NCBI RefSeq assembly: GCF_011753055.1
Contig: NZ_VWWJ01000009.1
Coordinates: 124,001-188,000, forward strand
DNA: 64,000 nucleotides
Reading direction: 5' to 3'
Source: Burkholderia sp. Ax-1719
GTDB lineage: Bacteria > Pseudomonadota > Gammaproteobacteria > Burkholderiales > Burkholderiaceae
Positions 40,401 to 50,800 of the stretch are shown here, piece after piece. The position numbers and the translations under genes are program-made. The stretch's first letter is position 1. The number at the start of each line of letters is the position of its first letter. The notes beneath the pieces are model-generated. The model saw only the letters and a program-made list of their open reading frames with translations. It was not told the DNA's origin and made no database searches.

Positions 40401-42740
40401 TTAGAAGTCGACTTTCATGCCGACATTGAAATTGCGTCCCGGCGCGGTGTAAGCGTTGAGGGTCGCGTAGCTCGAACTGCCCGAGAGGTCGCGCACATCG
40501 CTCCAGCGCCAGTATTTGCGGTTGAACAGATTGTTGATGCCAGCGGTAATGCTCACGTGCTGCGTGATCTTGTAGCCGGCGTGCAGATCGACAATCGTGT
40601 ACGAAGGCGTGGAGAAGTACTTCGTCGACGCGGTATTCACGTCGCTCGTATTGCGGCGCGAGTTGTACGTCACGTCTGCGCCCACGAACCAGCGATCGTC
40701 ACCACGGTATTTGATGCCGAGCACCGCTGCCAGCGGCGGGATGGACATGATTCCGCTCGTGGTGCCGTCCGTGTTCTGTTCGCTGCCATCGGTATAGGCG
40801 ACGCCGCCCTTCAGTTCGAGCGAATCGCCTGCGAACCAGTCGAATTTGGCTTCAACGCCCTTGATCGTTGCATTGCTGAAGTTGATGTACTGGAACTTCT
40901 CCGGATCGGTCGCCGAAGTCAGGCTGCCGCCCACGACTTCGGAATCGATAAAGTTCTTGTAGCGGCCATAAAATGCCGAAGCGCTATACGACACGCGGTT
41001 CGTACCGAACGCCAGCTTGCCGCGCATGCCGGCTTCGAATGAATTGCTGGTTTCCGGCTTCAGATTGGGATTGCCGACCTGCTCGTAATACGTGTGGTAC
41101 ATCGAGGCAGCCACGCCGCCGCCGTAAAAACTGTTGACCTGGTTGGCGGAAGGCGCACGGAAACCACGCGCATATTGCACGTACGGCACCATCGCCGGGC
41201 TGATTTCATATAGGAATGCCAGGCGTGGCGACAAAGCATTACCGCTCGAATTGGACAGAGGCTGGGTCGATGCGCTTGCTGCCGACGTGTACGTGCTGTC
41301 GGCATCAGGCGTCATGTGGTAATAGTCGAAGCGCAGGCCCGGCACGAAAGTCAGCTTGTTCCAGCTGATGCTGTCCTGCATATACGCGCCCAGATTGAGC
41401 GTTTGCGTCTTCGGGAAATTCTCCAGATAGCCGGAGGTCGCGTCCGCCGTATTGCCATTGGAATCGGTATTGAATTGCGAAACGCTTACGTCCAGACCGT
41501 AGACGAGTTTGTGCGAAAGCGGCCCGGTCTTGAACGAGCTTTCCGCCACCGTATTGCCGCCGACAATGCTCTCGCCGTAGTGGTTGTAGCGCGTCACGTC
41601 GCTAGTCGTTTCACCGATCAGCAGATTCTGATCGGTCGCCGCGTTGCGATAGAAAACCGAGCTTTTGACGTGCTGCACCCAGCGATTGGTTTCGTCGTCG
41701 TGATCCCATTCGAGCTTGACGCGATTGCTGGTGACGTCGTTGGTGGTGTTGTACGAGGTGGTATTGGCCGTGTAATTGCCGATCTCGTACAGGCTGTCGA
41801 CAGAGCTGGTGTTATTGAGCGTCTCAGCGGTCAGCTTGAGCTTGTCGGTAGCGGAAAGCCTGAATACCAGTTTCGCGAGCGCCGAGCGGTTGTTATACGT
41901 TGCCGGGTCCGCCTCGTCGCGGCTCGCGCCCGTGCCGCCGGTGCTGCCATGATTGTCGAGTTCGTGGCCATGACGACCCGACAGCATCAACATGCCCTGC
42001 ACTGCGCCATTCGCAGTGCTAAACGCCGTGGTGGCAGTGCCACCCCAGCTGCGATCGCTCGAGTCATAGTCCGAGCGCACCGAGAAATACGTTTTCTTGC
42101 CGTAAATACCGAGCAGATCGGAAGGATCCTTCGTCACGAAGTTGACCGCGCCGGTCAGACCGTCGCTGCCGTACAGCACCGATGCGGGCCCGCGCAGCAC
42201 CTCGACGCGCTCGTACAGATCCGTATTCAGATAGTCGCCGCGACCCGCCGAGCCCGAACCAAACGAAAAGGTCTGCGGCAGCGGAATGCCGTCCTCGAGC
42301 AGCAGCACCTGGTTGCCTTCCAGGCCGCGAATATTGATGCCGTCGTTACCGCCGCGGCCGGTCGCGCTGCCGATACCGCTCGGGCGATAGGCCTGGCGAT
42401 TCACGGCCACGCCCGGTTCGTATTTCAACGCATCCTTGATGTCCTTCGCGTTGTTCTCTTCCATGTCGTCCGAGGTGATCACCGAGACCGTCGCCGCGGA
42501 ACGCGTGGGATCGGTCGTGCCGATGCGGCTGGCCGTCACCGACACCACGTTCAACTGACTGTCGACGCGCGACGCGGCGCCGGCCGTGGTCGCCTTGCTG
42601 GCCGCAACACTCGATGCGCTAACGGGCGCGGACGCCTGGACAGCCGCTTGTGCTGCCGTTTGAGCAAAAGCGGCCTGCGCGCCGCACAACTCCGCCAGCG
42701 CCATGGGCACCAGGATCGCCAGAATTCTTCGTTGAAACAC
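40401..42740 (-). CDS. hmuR: TonB-dependent heme/hemoglobin receptor
   Basis: A 779-residue outer-membrane receptor. Signal peptide (MFQRRILAILVPMALAELCG, cleavage near AFAQ), a plug domain (VLRGPASVLYGSDGLTGAVNF, cited as RGPASVLYGSDGLTGAV) and a 22-strand barrel ending NFNVGMKVDF. It has the FRAP (GFRAPSANQ) and NPNL boxes with a histidine between them (SMYHTYYEQ), the heme-receptor signature. GTG is the start, with GAAGAAG upstream. A perfect Fur-box palindrome lies 75-91 bases upstream. It is the first gene of an operon with hmuS and a Fur paralogue, probably repressed by Fur under iron-replete conditions. Confidence 0.93.
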   Translation of the reverse strand: MFQRRILAILVPMALAELCGAQAAFAQTAAQAAVQASAPVSASSVAASKATTAGAASRVDSQLNVVSVTASRIGTTDPTRSAATVSVITSDDMEENNAKDIKDALKYEPGVAVNRQAYRPSGIGSATGRGGNDGINIRGLEGNQVLLLEDGIPLPQTFSFGSGSAGRGDYLNTDLYERVEVLRGPASVLYGSDGLTGAVNFVTKDPSDLLGIYGKKTYFSVRSDYDSSDRSWGGTATTAFSTANGAVQGMLMLSGRHGHELDNHGSTGGTGASRDEADPATYNNRSALAKLVFRLSATDKLKLTAETLNNTSSVDSLYEIGNYTANTTSYNTTNDVTSNRVKLEWDHDDETNRWVQHVKSSVFYRNAATDQNLLIGETTSDVTRYNHYGESIVGGNTVAESSFKTGPLSHKLVYGLDVSVSQFNTDSNGNTADATSGYLENFPKTQTLNLGAYMQDSISWNKLTFVPGLRFDYYHMTPDADSTYTSAASASTQPLSNSSGNALSPRLAFLYEISPAMVPYVQYARGFRAPSANQVNSFYGGGVAASMYHTYYEQVGNPNLKPETSNSFEAGMRGKLAFGTNRVSYSASAFYGRYKNFIDSEVVGGSLTSATDPEKFQYINFSNATIKGVEAKFDWFAGDSLELKGGVAYTDGSEQNTDGTTSGIMSIPPLAAVLGIKYRGDDRWFVGADVTYNSRRNTSDVNTASTKYFSTPSYTIVDLHAGYKITQHVSITAGINNLFNRKYWRWSDVRDLSGSSSYATLNAYTAPGRNFNVGMKVDF

Positions 42741-42814
42741 CTTCTTCCCCTATCGATAACTATGCGAGTCGACCCCGCGCAGGCCGACAGATTTGTAAAG
42801 GAGGCCAAATATAC

Positions 42815-42831
42815 ATGAGAAGCATTCTCAT
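42815..42831 (-). promoter_or_regulatory. Fur box upstream of hmuR
   Basis: ATGAGAA-GCA-TTCTCAT is a perfect 7-bp inverted repeat with a 3-base centre, embedded in AAATGAGAATGCTTCTCATG on the minus strand, close to the classical Fur consensus. It is 75 bases from the hmuR GTG. The oppositely oriented ene-reductase gene starts 190 bases away and is less likely to be controlled. Confidence 0.85.
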
Positions 42832-43020
42832 TTACAGATTGGAAGATTACAGTGCGTTGCAACGTGTTTCATGCCGATTACAGCCGCCGCGCAATAAGCA
42901 CGAACGCCCCCACCCGCGATTTTCAAATCCCACCGAATAATCTTTCAACGCCGGGCCGCATTCGCAGGCCCGCTTTCCTGCCCGACAATCGGCGACAATT
43001 CAACCCTTCGAGTACCTGTC

Positions 43021-44136
43021 ATGTCCACCCGCAACCTGTTCACGCCGATCGATTTCAATGGCCGCACGCTGGCACATCGCGTCGCGATGGCCCCGATGAC
43101 ACGCGCCCGCAGCACGCAACCCGGCGACGTGCCCAACGCAACAAACGCCGCCTACTACGCGCAACGCGCGAGCGCCGCGCTGATCGTCACCGAGGCGTCG
43201 CAGATTTCGCCGCAAGGTAAAGGCTATTCATTCACGCCCGGGATTCACAACGACGCGCAGGTGGCGGGCTGGCGTCTCGTGACCGACGCCGTGCACGCAG
43301 AGGGCGGCACGATCTTTCTGCAGCTCTGGCATGTGGGCCGCATGTCACACCCCGATTTCCACGACGGCGCGCTGCCCGTCGCGCCATCGGCTATCCCGTT
43401 CGACGGACAGATCTGGAAGGTCGATCCCGCCACCGGTCAGGGCGCGATGGTCGATTGCCCGACGCCGCGTGCGCTCAGCACCGCCGAGGTGCGCCAGATC
43501 GTCGAAGATTTCCGCCTGGCCGCGCGACGCGCACGCGAAGCGGGTTTTGACGGCGTGGAAGTGCACGGTGCGAATGGCTATCTGATCGATCAATTCCTGC
43601 GCACGACCTCGAACCAGCGCGACGACGAATACGGCGGCTCGCGTGAAAACCGCCTGCGCTTCCTGCGTGAAGTGATCGACGCGATCGTGGGCGAGATTGG
43701 CGCCGAGCGCACCGCGATCCGCCTCGCGCCGTTTCTGACCGCGCGCGGCATGGCTTGCCCGGACATCCTGCCGACGATGCTTGAAGCCGCAACCTTCCTG
43801 CAATCGCGCGGGATCGCGTATCTGCATCTGGTCGAAGCGGATTGGGATGACGCGCCCGAATTCACCGAAGCGTTTCGCCGCGATATTCGCGCGCGTTTTG
43901 CGCAGCCGATTATCGTCGCGGGCAAATACGATCTGGAGCGCGCGAACTGGGTGATCGGCGCAGGTTATGCCGATATGGTCGCGTTCGGCCGTCCGTTCGT
44001 GGCAAATCCCGATCTGCCGGCGCGCCTCGCTAACAACTGGCCGCTCGCAGAAATGGACCCTGCCACACTGTTCGGCGGCGACGCGCGCGGCTACAGCGAC
44101 TATCCGGCCTTCTCCGAGGCAGCGCTCGAAGCGTAA
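43021..44136 (+). CDS. Old-yellow-enzyme family ene-reductase
   Basis: A 371-residue FMN oxidoreductase of the NemA/OYE family, which reduces activated C=C bonds or nitroesters with NAD(P)H. The start LFTPIDFNGRTLAHRVAMAPMTR, cited as FTPIDFNGRTLAHRVAMAP, QLWHVGRMSHPD, EVHGANGYLIDQFL with its His-Ala-Asn anion site, DDEYGGSRENR, and MVAFGRPFVANPDLP are all present. The length is typical. It is divergent from the heme operon and precedes, convergently, a response-regulator gene. The ribosome-binding site is weak. Confidence 0.92.
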   Translation: MSTRNLFTPIDFNGRTLAHRVAMAPMTRARSTQPGDVPNATNAAYYAQRASAALIVTEASQISPQGKGYSFTPGIHNDAQVAGWRLVTDAVHAEGGTIFLQLWHVGRMSHPDFHDGALPVAPSAIPFDGQIWKVDPATGQGAMVDCPTPRALSTAEVRQIVEDFRLAARRAREAGFDGVEVHGANGYLIDQFLRTTSNQRDDEYGGSRENRLRFLREVIDAIVGEIGAERTAIRLAPFLTARGMACPDILPTMLEAATFLQSRGIAYLHLVEADWDDAPEFTEAFRRDIRARFAQPIIVAGKYDLERANWVIGAGYADMVAFGRPFVANPDLPARLANNWPLAEMDPATLFGGDARGYSDYPAFSEAALEA

Positions 44137-44167
44137 TCACAGGCGCGCGCGGGCCGAAGGTCAACGC

Positions 44168-44848
44168 CTATAAAGCCAGCCGGAAGCCCGCGCCATACAC
44201 CGACTGGATCACATCCTCGTCCGGGGCAATCGATTCGAATTTACGGCGGATCTTTTTCACGTGGCTGTCGATGGTGCGATCCTCGACGATGCGCCCATCC
44301 GGGTACAACCGGTCCATCAGCACGTCGCGCGAAAACACGCGGCCCGGCCGCGTCGCCAGCGTCTTGAGCAGCCGGAATTCGATCGGCGTGAATTCGATCG
44401 TCACGCCGCGAAAGGTCGCCTGGAAGCATTCTTCGTCGAGGCTGAGCGGCGCGCTTTCAGGAAAGCGCTCGAAGCGCGTGCGGCGCAGGATCGCTTTCAC
44501 GCGCGCAACCAGTTCCAGCAGGCTGAACGGCTTGCAGATGTAATCGTCCGCGCCCAGTTCAAGGCCGATCAGGCGATCCACCTCCTCCACCTGCGCCGTC
44601 ACCATGATGACCGGCACATCGCTCCAGGTGCGTAAATCGCGGCAGATGTCGCGTCCGTCACGGCCCGGCAGCATCAGATCGAGTACGATCAGACCCGGCA
44701 TCTGGCGCTCGACTTCCGCCGCCACGGCGAGCCCGTCGCCCACGCAACGCGTCGTGTAGCCGGCCGCCTGCAGAAAATCCGCCATCAGGCTCGCCAGCTT
44801 CGGCTCGTCCTCGACGATCAGGATGTCGATAGGTGTTTCGTTCGTCAT
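44168..44848 (-). CDS. OmpR-family response regulator (BaeR-like)
   Basis: A 226-residue response regulator. The receiver domain has acidic EDE at residues 13-15, the phosphoryl Asp57 in LIVLDLMLPGRDG, VTAQ and the Lys in YICKPF. A winged-helix output domain (EFRLLKTLATRPGRVFSRD, TIDSHVKKIRRK, VYGAGFRL) follows. It starts 7 bases after the kinase gene ends, so the two are cotranscribed with the RND efflux genes. The ATG at 44848 is clear. It likely controls the efflux operon. Confidence 0.93.
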   Translation of the reverse strand: MTNETPIDILIVEDEPKLASLMADFLQAAGYTTRCVGDGLAVAAEVERQMPGLIVLDLMLPGRDGRDICRDLRTWSDVPVIMVTAQVEEVDRLIGLELGADDYICKPFSLLELVARVKAILRRTRFERFPESAPLSLDEECFQATFRGVTIEFTPIEFRLLKTLATRPGRVFSRDVLMDRLYPDGRIVEDRTIDSHVKKIRRKFESIAPDEDVIQSVYGAGFRLAL

Positions 44849-44855
44849 GGTCACT

Positions 44856-46319
44856 TCAGGTTCTGGCCAGCTGATGCGATGGTACGTTGTCCTTGAAAAG
44901 CGGCAATGCAATGGCGATGCGCAAGCCGCCTTGTGGCGCGCGCGCCGCCTCGATACGACCGTCATGCGCTTCGACGATGCCGCGACAGATCGGCAGGCCC
45001 AGACCCGCGCCGCCGGTCGCACGGCTGCGCGACGCCTCGACGCGATAGAAACGCTCGAATAACGACGGCAGGTAGGCGTCGGGCACACCCGCGCCGTTAT
45101 CGTCGAAATCGATCCGCACCGTGCTGGCGTCTTCGCGCGCACTCACGAACACCGCGCCGCCCGCGTCGACATAGCGCACCGCATTTTCAAGGATATTCGT
45201 GAAGACCTGCTGCAGGCGCCGCTCGTCGCCGCGCACCCAGAGCGGCGCGTCGGGCAGATCGACCTGCAGCGTGAGGCCGGCATCGCTCAGGCGTCGCGCA
45301 CCGCGACGCAGCGCCGAGCGCAAGGTCTCGCACACGTCGATCTGTTCGTGGTGATAGCGCAGCGCGCCAACATCGGCGAGCGAGAGATCGTAGAGATCGT
45401 CCACCAGCCGGCTCAGCCGCTTCACCTCGCCGCCCAGCGAGCGCACCGCCTCGACGCTCACGGGCCGCACGCCCACTTCGATCGCCTCGATCTCGCCGCT
45501 CATCACGGCAAGCGGCGTGCGCAGTTCGTGCGAGATATCGGCGACCAGCGCGGAACGCATACGTTCGGTGCTTTCCAGCGCCTGGGCAAGGTGATTGAAA
45601 TCGCGTTCGAGCTGGCCGATATCGCCGCTCGACACTGTCGGCACGCGTGCGCTCAGATCGCCGCCCGCGAGCGTGTGCGTTGCGCTGGCGATGCGCCGCA
45701 GCGGCGAAGCCAGCGCGCGCGCCATCCACAAGGTCGTGAGCACCGCCAGCAACGTGGCCGCGATGGCGATGATCCAGCTCGATTCGCGTTGCGTGCGCTG
45801 GAAACGCAGATCGCCCGCCTCGGTGGCGCGCTCGAACGGCACCATCAGCAGCCAGCCAACCGTCTTGCCGCTCACCACGATCGGCCTGCGGGGCGAGGAA
45901 TCCGCGAACGTCGGATTGCCGAACACGTAGTGCCCCTGCGCGTCGAGCAACGTGAAGCGCGTGTTGGTGCCGATCAGCGACGACACCGGCAGACGCGGCA
46001 GCGGCGCATGGCCCGTAACGGGATACGACGCGGGCGCGTAAGGCCGCATGATTTCATGCCAGAGGCTGCGATTCTGCAGCAGAAAATCCCAGCTGCCGTG
46101 ATCGCGATACGCCATGCCGAGCGGCCCGACGCTCGATTCGAGCCGCTTGATTTCCTGATGCTCCAGATAGCCGAGAAAACCGCGCTCGAAGCTGATCTGC
46201 GCGCCCACCGCCATCGCGCCGATCACCAGCACGTTGACGACCAGCATCGCAGCAAACAGCTTGCCGGTGAGGCTGGAGCGCCGGATGGCGCGGATCGCGC
46301 GGGTCAGCACGTCTGGCAT
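44856..46319 (-). CDS. Sensor histidine kinase (BaeS-like)
   Basis: A 487-residue membrane kinase. TM1 is at residues 25-42, a periplasmic sensor loop of about 140 residues follows, and TM2 is near 182-200. The HAMP region is about 200-252. The phosphoacceptor is His264 in ADISHELRTPLAVM. The N box (NILENAVRY), G1 (DNGAGVPD), F box (FERFYRVE) and G2 (GGAGLGLPICRGI) are all intact. It is cotranscribed with the response regulator and follows the outer-membrane efflux gene by 80 bases. BaeS-type kinases sense envelope-damaging compounds; the signal here is unknown. Confidence 0.93.
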   Translation of the reverse strand: MPDVLTRAIRAIRRSSLTGKLFAAMLVVNVLVIGAMAVGAQISFERGFLGYLEHQEIKRLESSVGPLGMAYRDHGSWDFLLQNRSLWHEIMRPYAPASYPVTGHAPLPRLPVSSLIGTNTRFTLLDAQGHYVFGNPTFADSSPRRPIVVSGKTVGWLLMVPFERATEAGDLRFQRTQRESSWIIAIAATLLAVLTTLWMARALASPLRRIASATHTLAGGDLSARVPTVSSGDIGQLERDFNHLAQALESTERMRSALVADISHELRTPLAVMSGEIEAIEVGVRPVSVEAVRSLGGEVKRLSRLVDDLYDLSLADVGALRYHHEQIDVCETLRSALRRGARRLSDAGLTLQVDLPDAPLWVRGDERRLQQVFTNILENAVRYVDAGGAVFVSAREDASTVRIDFDDNGAGVPDAYLPSLFERFYRVEASRSRATGGAGLGLPICRGIVEAHDGRIEAARAPQGGLRIAIALPLFKDNVPSHQLART

Positions 46320-46399
46320 GGCGTGGCCTACCTTCCTTCTTTAGGGAAAACGTCCGGTCATGATACCCGCCGCATTAACACTCATCTTCTTCGTCATCG

Positions 46400-47884
46400 T
46401 CATCGGCTGGCCGCCGTGCCCTTGCTGTCGCCCGCATCCACGCCGCCGCCCAGCGCCGCGTAAAGCGTAATCAGACTGGTCTGCGCCGTCAGTTGCGTCG
46501 CCACCAGCGATTGCTGCGCGGTGTACAGCAAACGCTGCTCGGTCAAGGCGTCGATCAGGCTGTCGCTGCCCTGCTGGTACAGCGCCATGGTCAGATCGTA
46601 GGCGTGCTGATCGGCCTTCACCGTGCGGGTCTGGGCGTCGAGCTGCGCGTCGATGGTGGCCCGCGTCGCCAGCGCGTTCGCGACTTCCTCGAAGGCGGTC
46701 TGGATGGTCTTTTCATACGTCGCCACGTCGATTTTCAGCGTGACCTTGGCGGCGTCGAGCGTCGCGCGGTTCTCGCCCGCGTTGAAGATCGGGATCACGG
46801 CGGACGGTTCGAACGACCAGCTGCGATTGCCGCCCGTGAAAAGCTGAGCCAGCGCGGGACTTTCGAAACCCAGCGCGGCAGTCAGGCTGATGGTCGGGAA
46901 GAAGTTCGCTCGCGCCGCGCCGATATCGGCGTTATCGGCCTTCAGCGTGTGTTCGGCGGCGAGCACATCGGGGCGGCGTTGCAGCACCGTCGACGGAATG
47001 CCGGCCGGAATCGTCGTGATGCTGGCGACGGGGTCGACCTGCGCATCGGGCAGATCGGCGACCGGCACAGGCGCGCCCACCACCAGGTCGAGCGCATTGC
47101 GCGCCTGCGCCACCGTGGTCTGCGCCTGCGCCACGGCATTGCGCGCGGATTGCAGGCTCGCCTGCGCCTGCTCGATATCGAGCGCGCTCGCTGCGCCCAG
47201 CGCGTGCTCGCGATCGACCAGATCGAAGGTGCGCTGCTGGCTCGCTTCAGTTTCCTGTGCGATCACCAGCAGGCGTTTGTCAGACGCGAGCGTGAGCCAG
47301 TCGCTCGCCACATCGGAGACCAGACTGATCTGCGTGCTGCGGCGCGTCTCGATGGTCGACAGATACGTCTCCAGCGCCGCCTGGCTCAGGTTGCGCACGC
47401 GCCCGAACAGATCGAGTTCGTAGGAGGTGAAGCCCAGATTGGCGCTGTAGAGGTGGGTAGTCGAGCCGCTCGCGCCACTCGTGGCGGTGGAGGCGCCAGA
47501 ATCCGCACTGCGCACGGAGTTTGGCGTGCGCTCGGCTTCGTCGGAGCCGCCCAGGTCGATTTCGGGGAACAGCGAGGCGCGTTCGATGCGGTATTCCGCG
47601 CGCTCCTTTTCGATATCGAGAATCGCGATGCGCAGATCGCGGCTGTTCGACAGCGCGAGCGCAATCGTGCGTTGCAGACGCGGATCGACGAAAAACGTGC
47701 GCCAGCCGATATCGGCGGCGAGCGTGTCCGCCGTGTGCTCGACCGCCGCCGGAGCCGAGGCCGCATCGGGCCACGACGCGGGCACCGGCGCCGCGGGCCG
47801 CTGATACTTCGGCGAGAGGTCGATACACGCGCTCAGCGCCGCGACGGCCGTACCGGCCACCATCCAGTTGATTACGCGCTTCAT
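46400..47884 (-). CDS. RND efflux outer-membrane factor (OprM/NodT family)
   Basis: A 494-residue lipoprotein of the outer-membrane factor family. The signal ends at a lipobox (AALSACIDLSP), so the N-terminal Cys is lipidated. Two similar halves of long coiled coils and barrel strands follow: LDIEQAQASLQSARNAVAQA, LQRRPDVLAAEHTLKADNADIGAARANFFP (cited as LQRRPDVLAAEHTL and IGAARANFFPTISL). It starts in the ATGA overlap at the end of the RND pump gene and forms the third part of the tripartite pump. Confidence 0.93.
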   Translation of the reverse strand: MKRVINWMVAGTAVAALSACIDLSPKYQRPAAPVPASWPDAASAPAAVEHTADTLAADIGWRTFFVDPRLQRTIALALSNSRDLRIAILDIEKERAEYRIERASLFPEIDLGGSDEAERTPNSVRSADSGASTATSGASGSTTHLYSANLGFTSYELDLFGRVRNLSQAALETYLSTIETRRSTQISLVSDVASDWLTLASDKRLLVIAQETEASQQRTFDLVDREHALGAASALDIEQAQASLQSARNAVAQAQTTVAQARNALDLVVGAPVPVADLPDAQVDPVASITTIPAGIPSTVLQRRPDVLAAEHTLKADNADIGAARANFFPTISLTAALGFESPALAQLFTGGNRSWSFEPSAVIPIFNAGENRATLDAAKVTLKIDVATYEKTIQTAFEEVANALATRATIDAQLDAQTRTVKADQHAYDLTMALYQQGSDSLIDALTEQRLLYTAQQSLVATQLTAQTSLITLYAALGGGVDAGDSKGTAASR

Positions 47885-50800
47885 GCGGCCTCCTGCGCAG
47901 CGTGTTCGTGTTCGTGTTCGTGCTCGCTCGCCTGCGCGCCGGTCGAACCGGAACCATCGGCGGGCGCATTGGCTCCGCCCGGACCGCGCGGGCCGCCCGG
48001 CGCGGCATCCTTGCCGCTCAGTTTGCGGACCATGAAATACGAGAGCGGCGTAAAGAAAATTGCCAGCACCGTCCCCACCAGCGTGCCGCCAAACACGCCC
48101 GTGCCAATCGACTGGCGCGCCGCCGCGCCCGCGCCGCTCGCCACCACCAGCGGCGCGACGCCCAGCAGGAACGCCAGCGAGGTCATCACGATCGGGCGAA
48201 TCCGCAACGCCACCGCCTGCTCGATGGCCTTGAGCGTCGTTGCGCCCTGCTTTTCCAGCATCGTCGCGAACTCGACGATCAGAATCGCGTTCTTCGACGA
48301 CAGCCCGACCGTCACCAGCAGTCCCACCTGGAAATAGACGTCGTTCGACAGGCCGCGCAGCGTGGTCCCCAGCGCCGCGCCAAACACGCCCAGCGGCACG
48401 ATCAGCAGCACCGCCAGCGGCACCGACCAGCTTTCATAGAGCGCCGCCAGGCACAGGAACACGAACAGCACGGAAACGGCGTAGAGATACGGCGCCTGTC
48501 CGCCCGACAACTGTTCCTGATACGAGAGTCCCGTCCACGCATAGGTGATGCCCTTGGGCAGCTGTGCGACCAGTTGCGCCATGGTCTGCATCGCCTGCCC
48601 CGAACTCACGCCCGGCGCAGGATCACCGACGATCTCGAACGACGATTGCGCGTTATAGCGGTCCAGCTCGGGCGGACCGAAGGTCCAGTGCGAAGTCGAG
48701 AATGCGGAAAACGGCACCATCGTCCCGACGCTATTGCGCACATACCAGTTCTCCAGTGCCTCGGGCGTCATGCGGAACGGTGCATCGCCCTGCACATAGA
48801 CTTTCTTGATGCGCTGATTGTCGAGAAATTCGTCGACGTATTCGCCGCCCAGCGCATCTTCGACCGTCGTATTGATATCGCCCGGCGCGAGGCCCATTGC
48901 GTTCGCCTTGCGGTCGTCGATATCGAGTGAGAGTTGCGGCGTATCGGCCAGACCGTTGAAGCGCACCTGACGCACGATGCCGCTGGCGTTCGCCATCTTG
49001 ATCAGCTTGTCGCGCGCGGCGGCCAGCGCCGTGTGGCCCAGATTGCCCTCATCGACCAGTTCCATGTCGAAGCCCGAGCTAATACCCAGGCCGCGCACGG
49101 TCGGCGGTTGCAGCACGAACACTTTCGCATCGCGAATCTGCTGCGAAAGATCGCGCGAAGCCCTGGCGACAAAGCCCTGCGCCGTGTCACTGACGGCCGT
49201 GCGCTGGCTCCAGTCCTTGAGCTTCACCCACATCATGCCGACGTTCTGGCCATTGCTGCCCACCGCGTAACCGGCGACGTTGAACACTTCGGACACGGCA
49301 GGCTGCTTGAGCAGATAGTCCTCGACCCTGGCCATGGTCGCTTCGGTGCGCTCGCGCGTCGCGCCCACCGGCGCGGTCACCGTCACCATCAGCACGCCCT
49401 GGTCTTCCGTGGGCAGGAACGATGTGGGCAGGCGCACGAACAGCAGCCCCGCGCCCACCACCAGCAGGGCGTAGATAAGGATCGCGGGCTTGCGGTGATG
49501 GAGCATTTTGTCGATGGCGCGCCGGTATTTGCCGGTCGACGCATCGAAGCCGCGATTGAAGCCGCTGAAAAAGCGCCCCTTGGGTTTCTCGTGACCGTCC
49601 TTGAGGATCGTCGCGCACAGCGCGGGCGTAAATGTCAGCGCCACCACCACCGAAAGCGCCATCGCCGATACAACCGACACCGAGAACTGCCGATAGATGA
49701 TGCCGGTCGAGCCGCCGAAAAACGCCATCGGCAACAGCACGGCAGACAACACCATCGCAATCGCGACCAGCGCACTGCTGATTTCCGTCATCGACTTTTT
49801 GGTGGCGTCGCGCGGTGACAGATGCTCCTCGGTCATCAGCCGCTCGACGTTTTCGACCACCACGATCGCATCGTCCACCAGCAGCCCGATCGCCAGCACC
49901 ACGCCGAACATGGTGAGCATGTTGATCGAATAGCCGAACACGTCGAGGATGCCGAAGGTGCCCAGCAGCACCACCGGCACCGCAATCGCCGGAATCAGCG
50001 TGGTGCGCAGGTTCTGCAGGAACAGGAACATGATCGCGACCACCAGCACGATGGCTTCCGCGAGCGTCTTCACCACTTCTTCGATGGACGTCTTGATGAA
50101 CGGCACCATCTCGTAGGGATATTCGACCTTCAGCCCGTCCGGAAAGCTCGCCGCGCGCTTGTTGAGGAAGTCGTGCACTTCCTTGTCGACCTGCACTTCG
50201 TTCGCGCCCGGCGCGAGTTGCAGGCCCAGCCCCGACGCGGGCTTGTTATTGAAGTTGGTTTCGACCGTATAGGCTTGCGGGCCGAGCGAGACGCGCGCGA
50301 CGTCGCCCAGCAGCACCTGCGCGCCGTTGGTCTCGGTCTTGAGCACGATGTCGCGGAACTGCTGCGCGGTCGTCAGGCGGCTGCGCGCCGTGATGGTGGC
50401 GTCGAGTTCCTGGCCCTTCACGGCCGGCGTATTGCCGACTTCGCCCGCCGCCACGTCGTTGTTCTGCGCGTCGATGGCGGTCACCACATCGGAGGGCATC
50501 AGCGCGTACTTTTGCAGCTTGTTCGGATCCAGCCAGATCCGCATGGCGTATTCATAGCCGAACTGCTGCGCCTGACCCACGCCCGGCAGGCGCTCGATCT
50601 GCTCTTCGAGATTGCTGTAGAGATAATCGGCGATGGCCGACTTGCTCATCTTGCCGTCTTCGGATACGAGGTTGAAGACGAGGAAGGTATCGGGCGAGGC
50701 CTTGCGCACGGTCACGCCGCTTTCCTGCACTTCGGTCGGCAGCAGCGCATTGGCCGATTGCAACTGGTCCTGGACCTGCACCTGCGCCGTGTCCGGATTC

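Noticed and set aside
46493..48930. Long plus-strand frames opposite the efflux genes
   Set aside because: They are shadows of the outer-membrane factor and RND pump genes, with Arg/His-rich low-complexity products.
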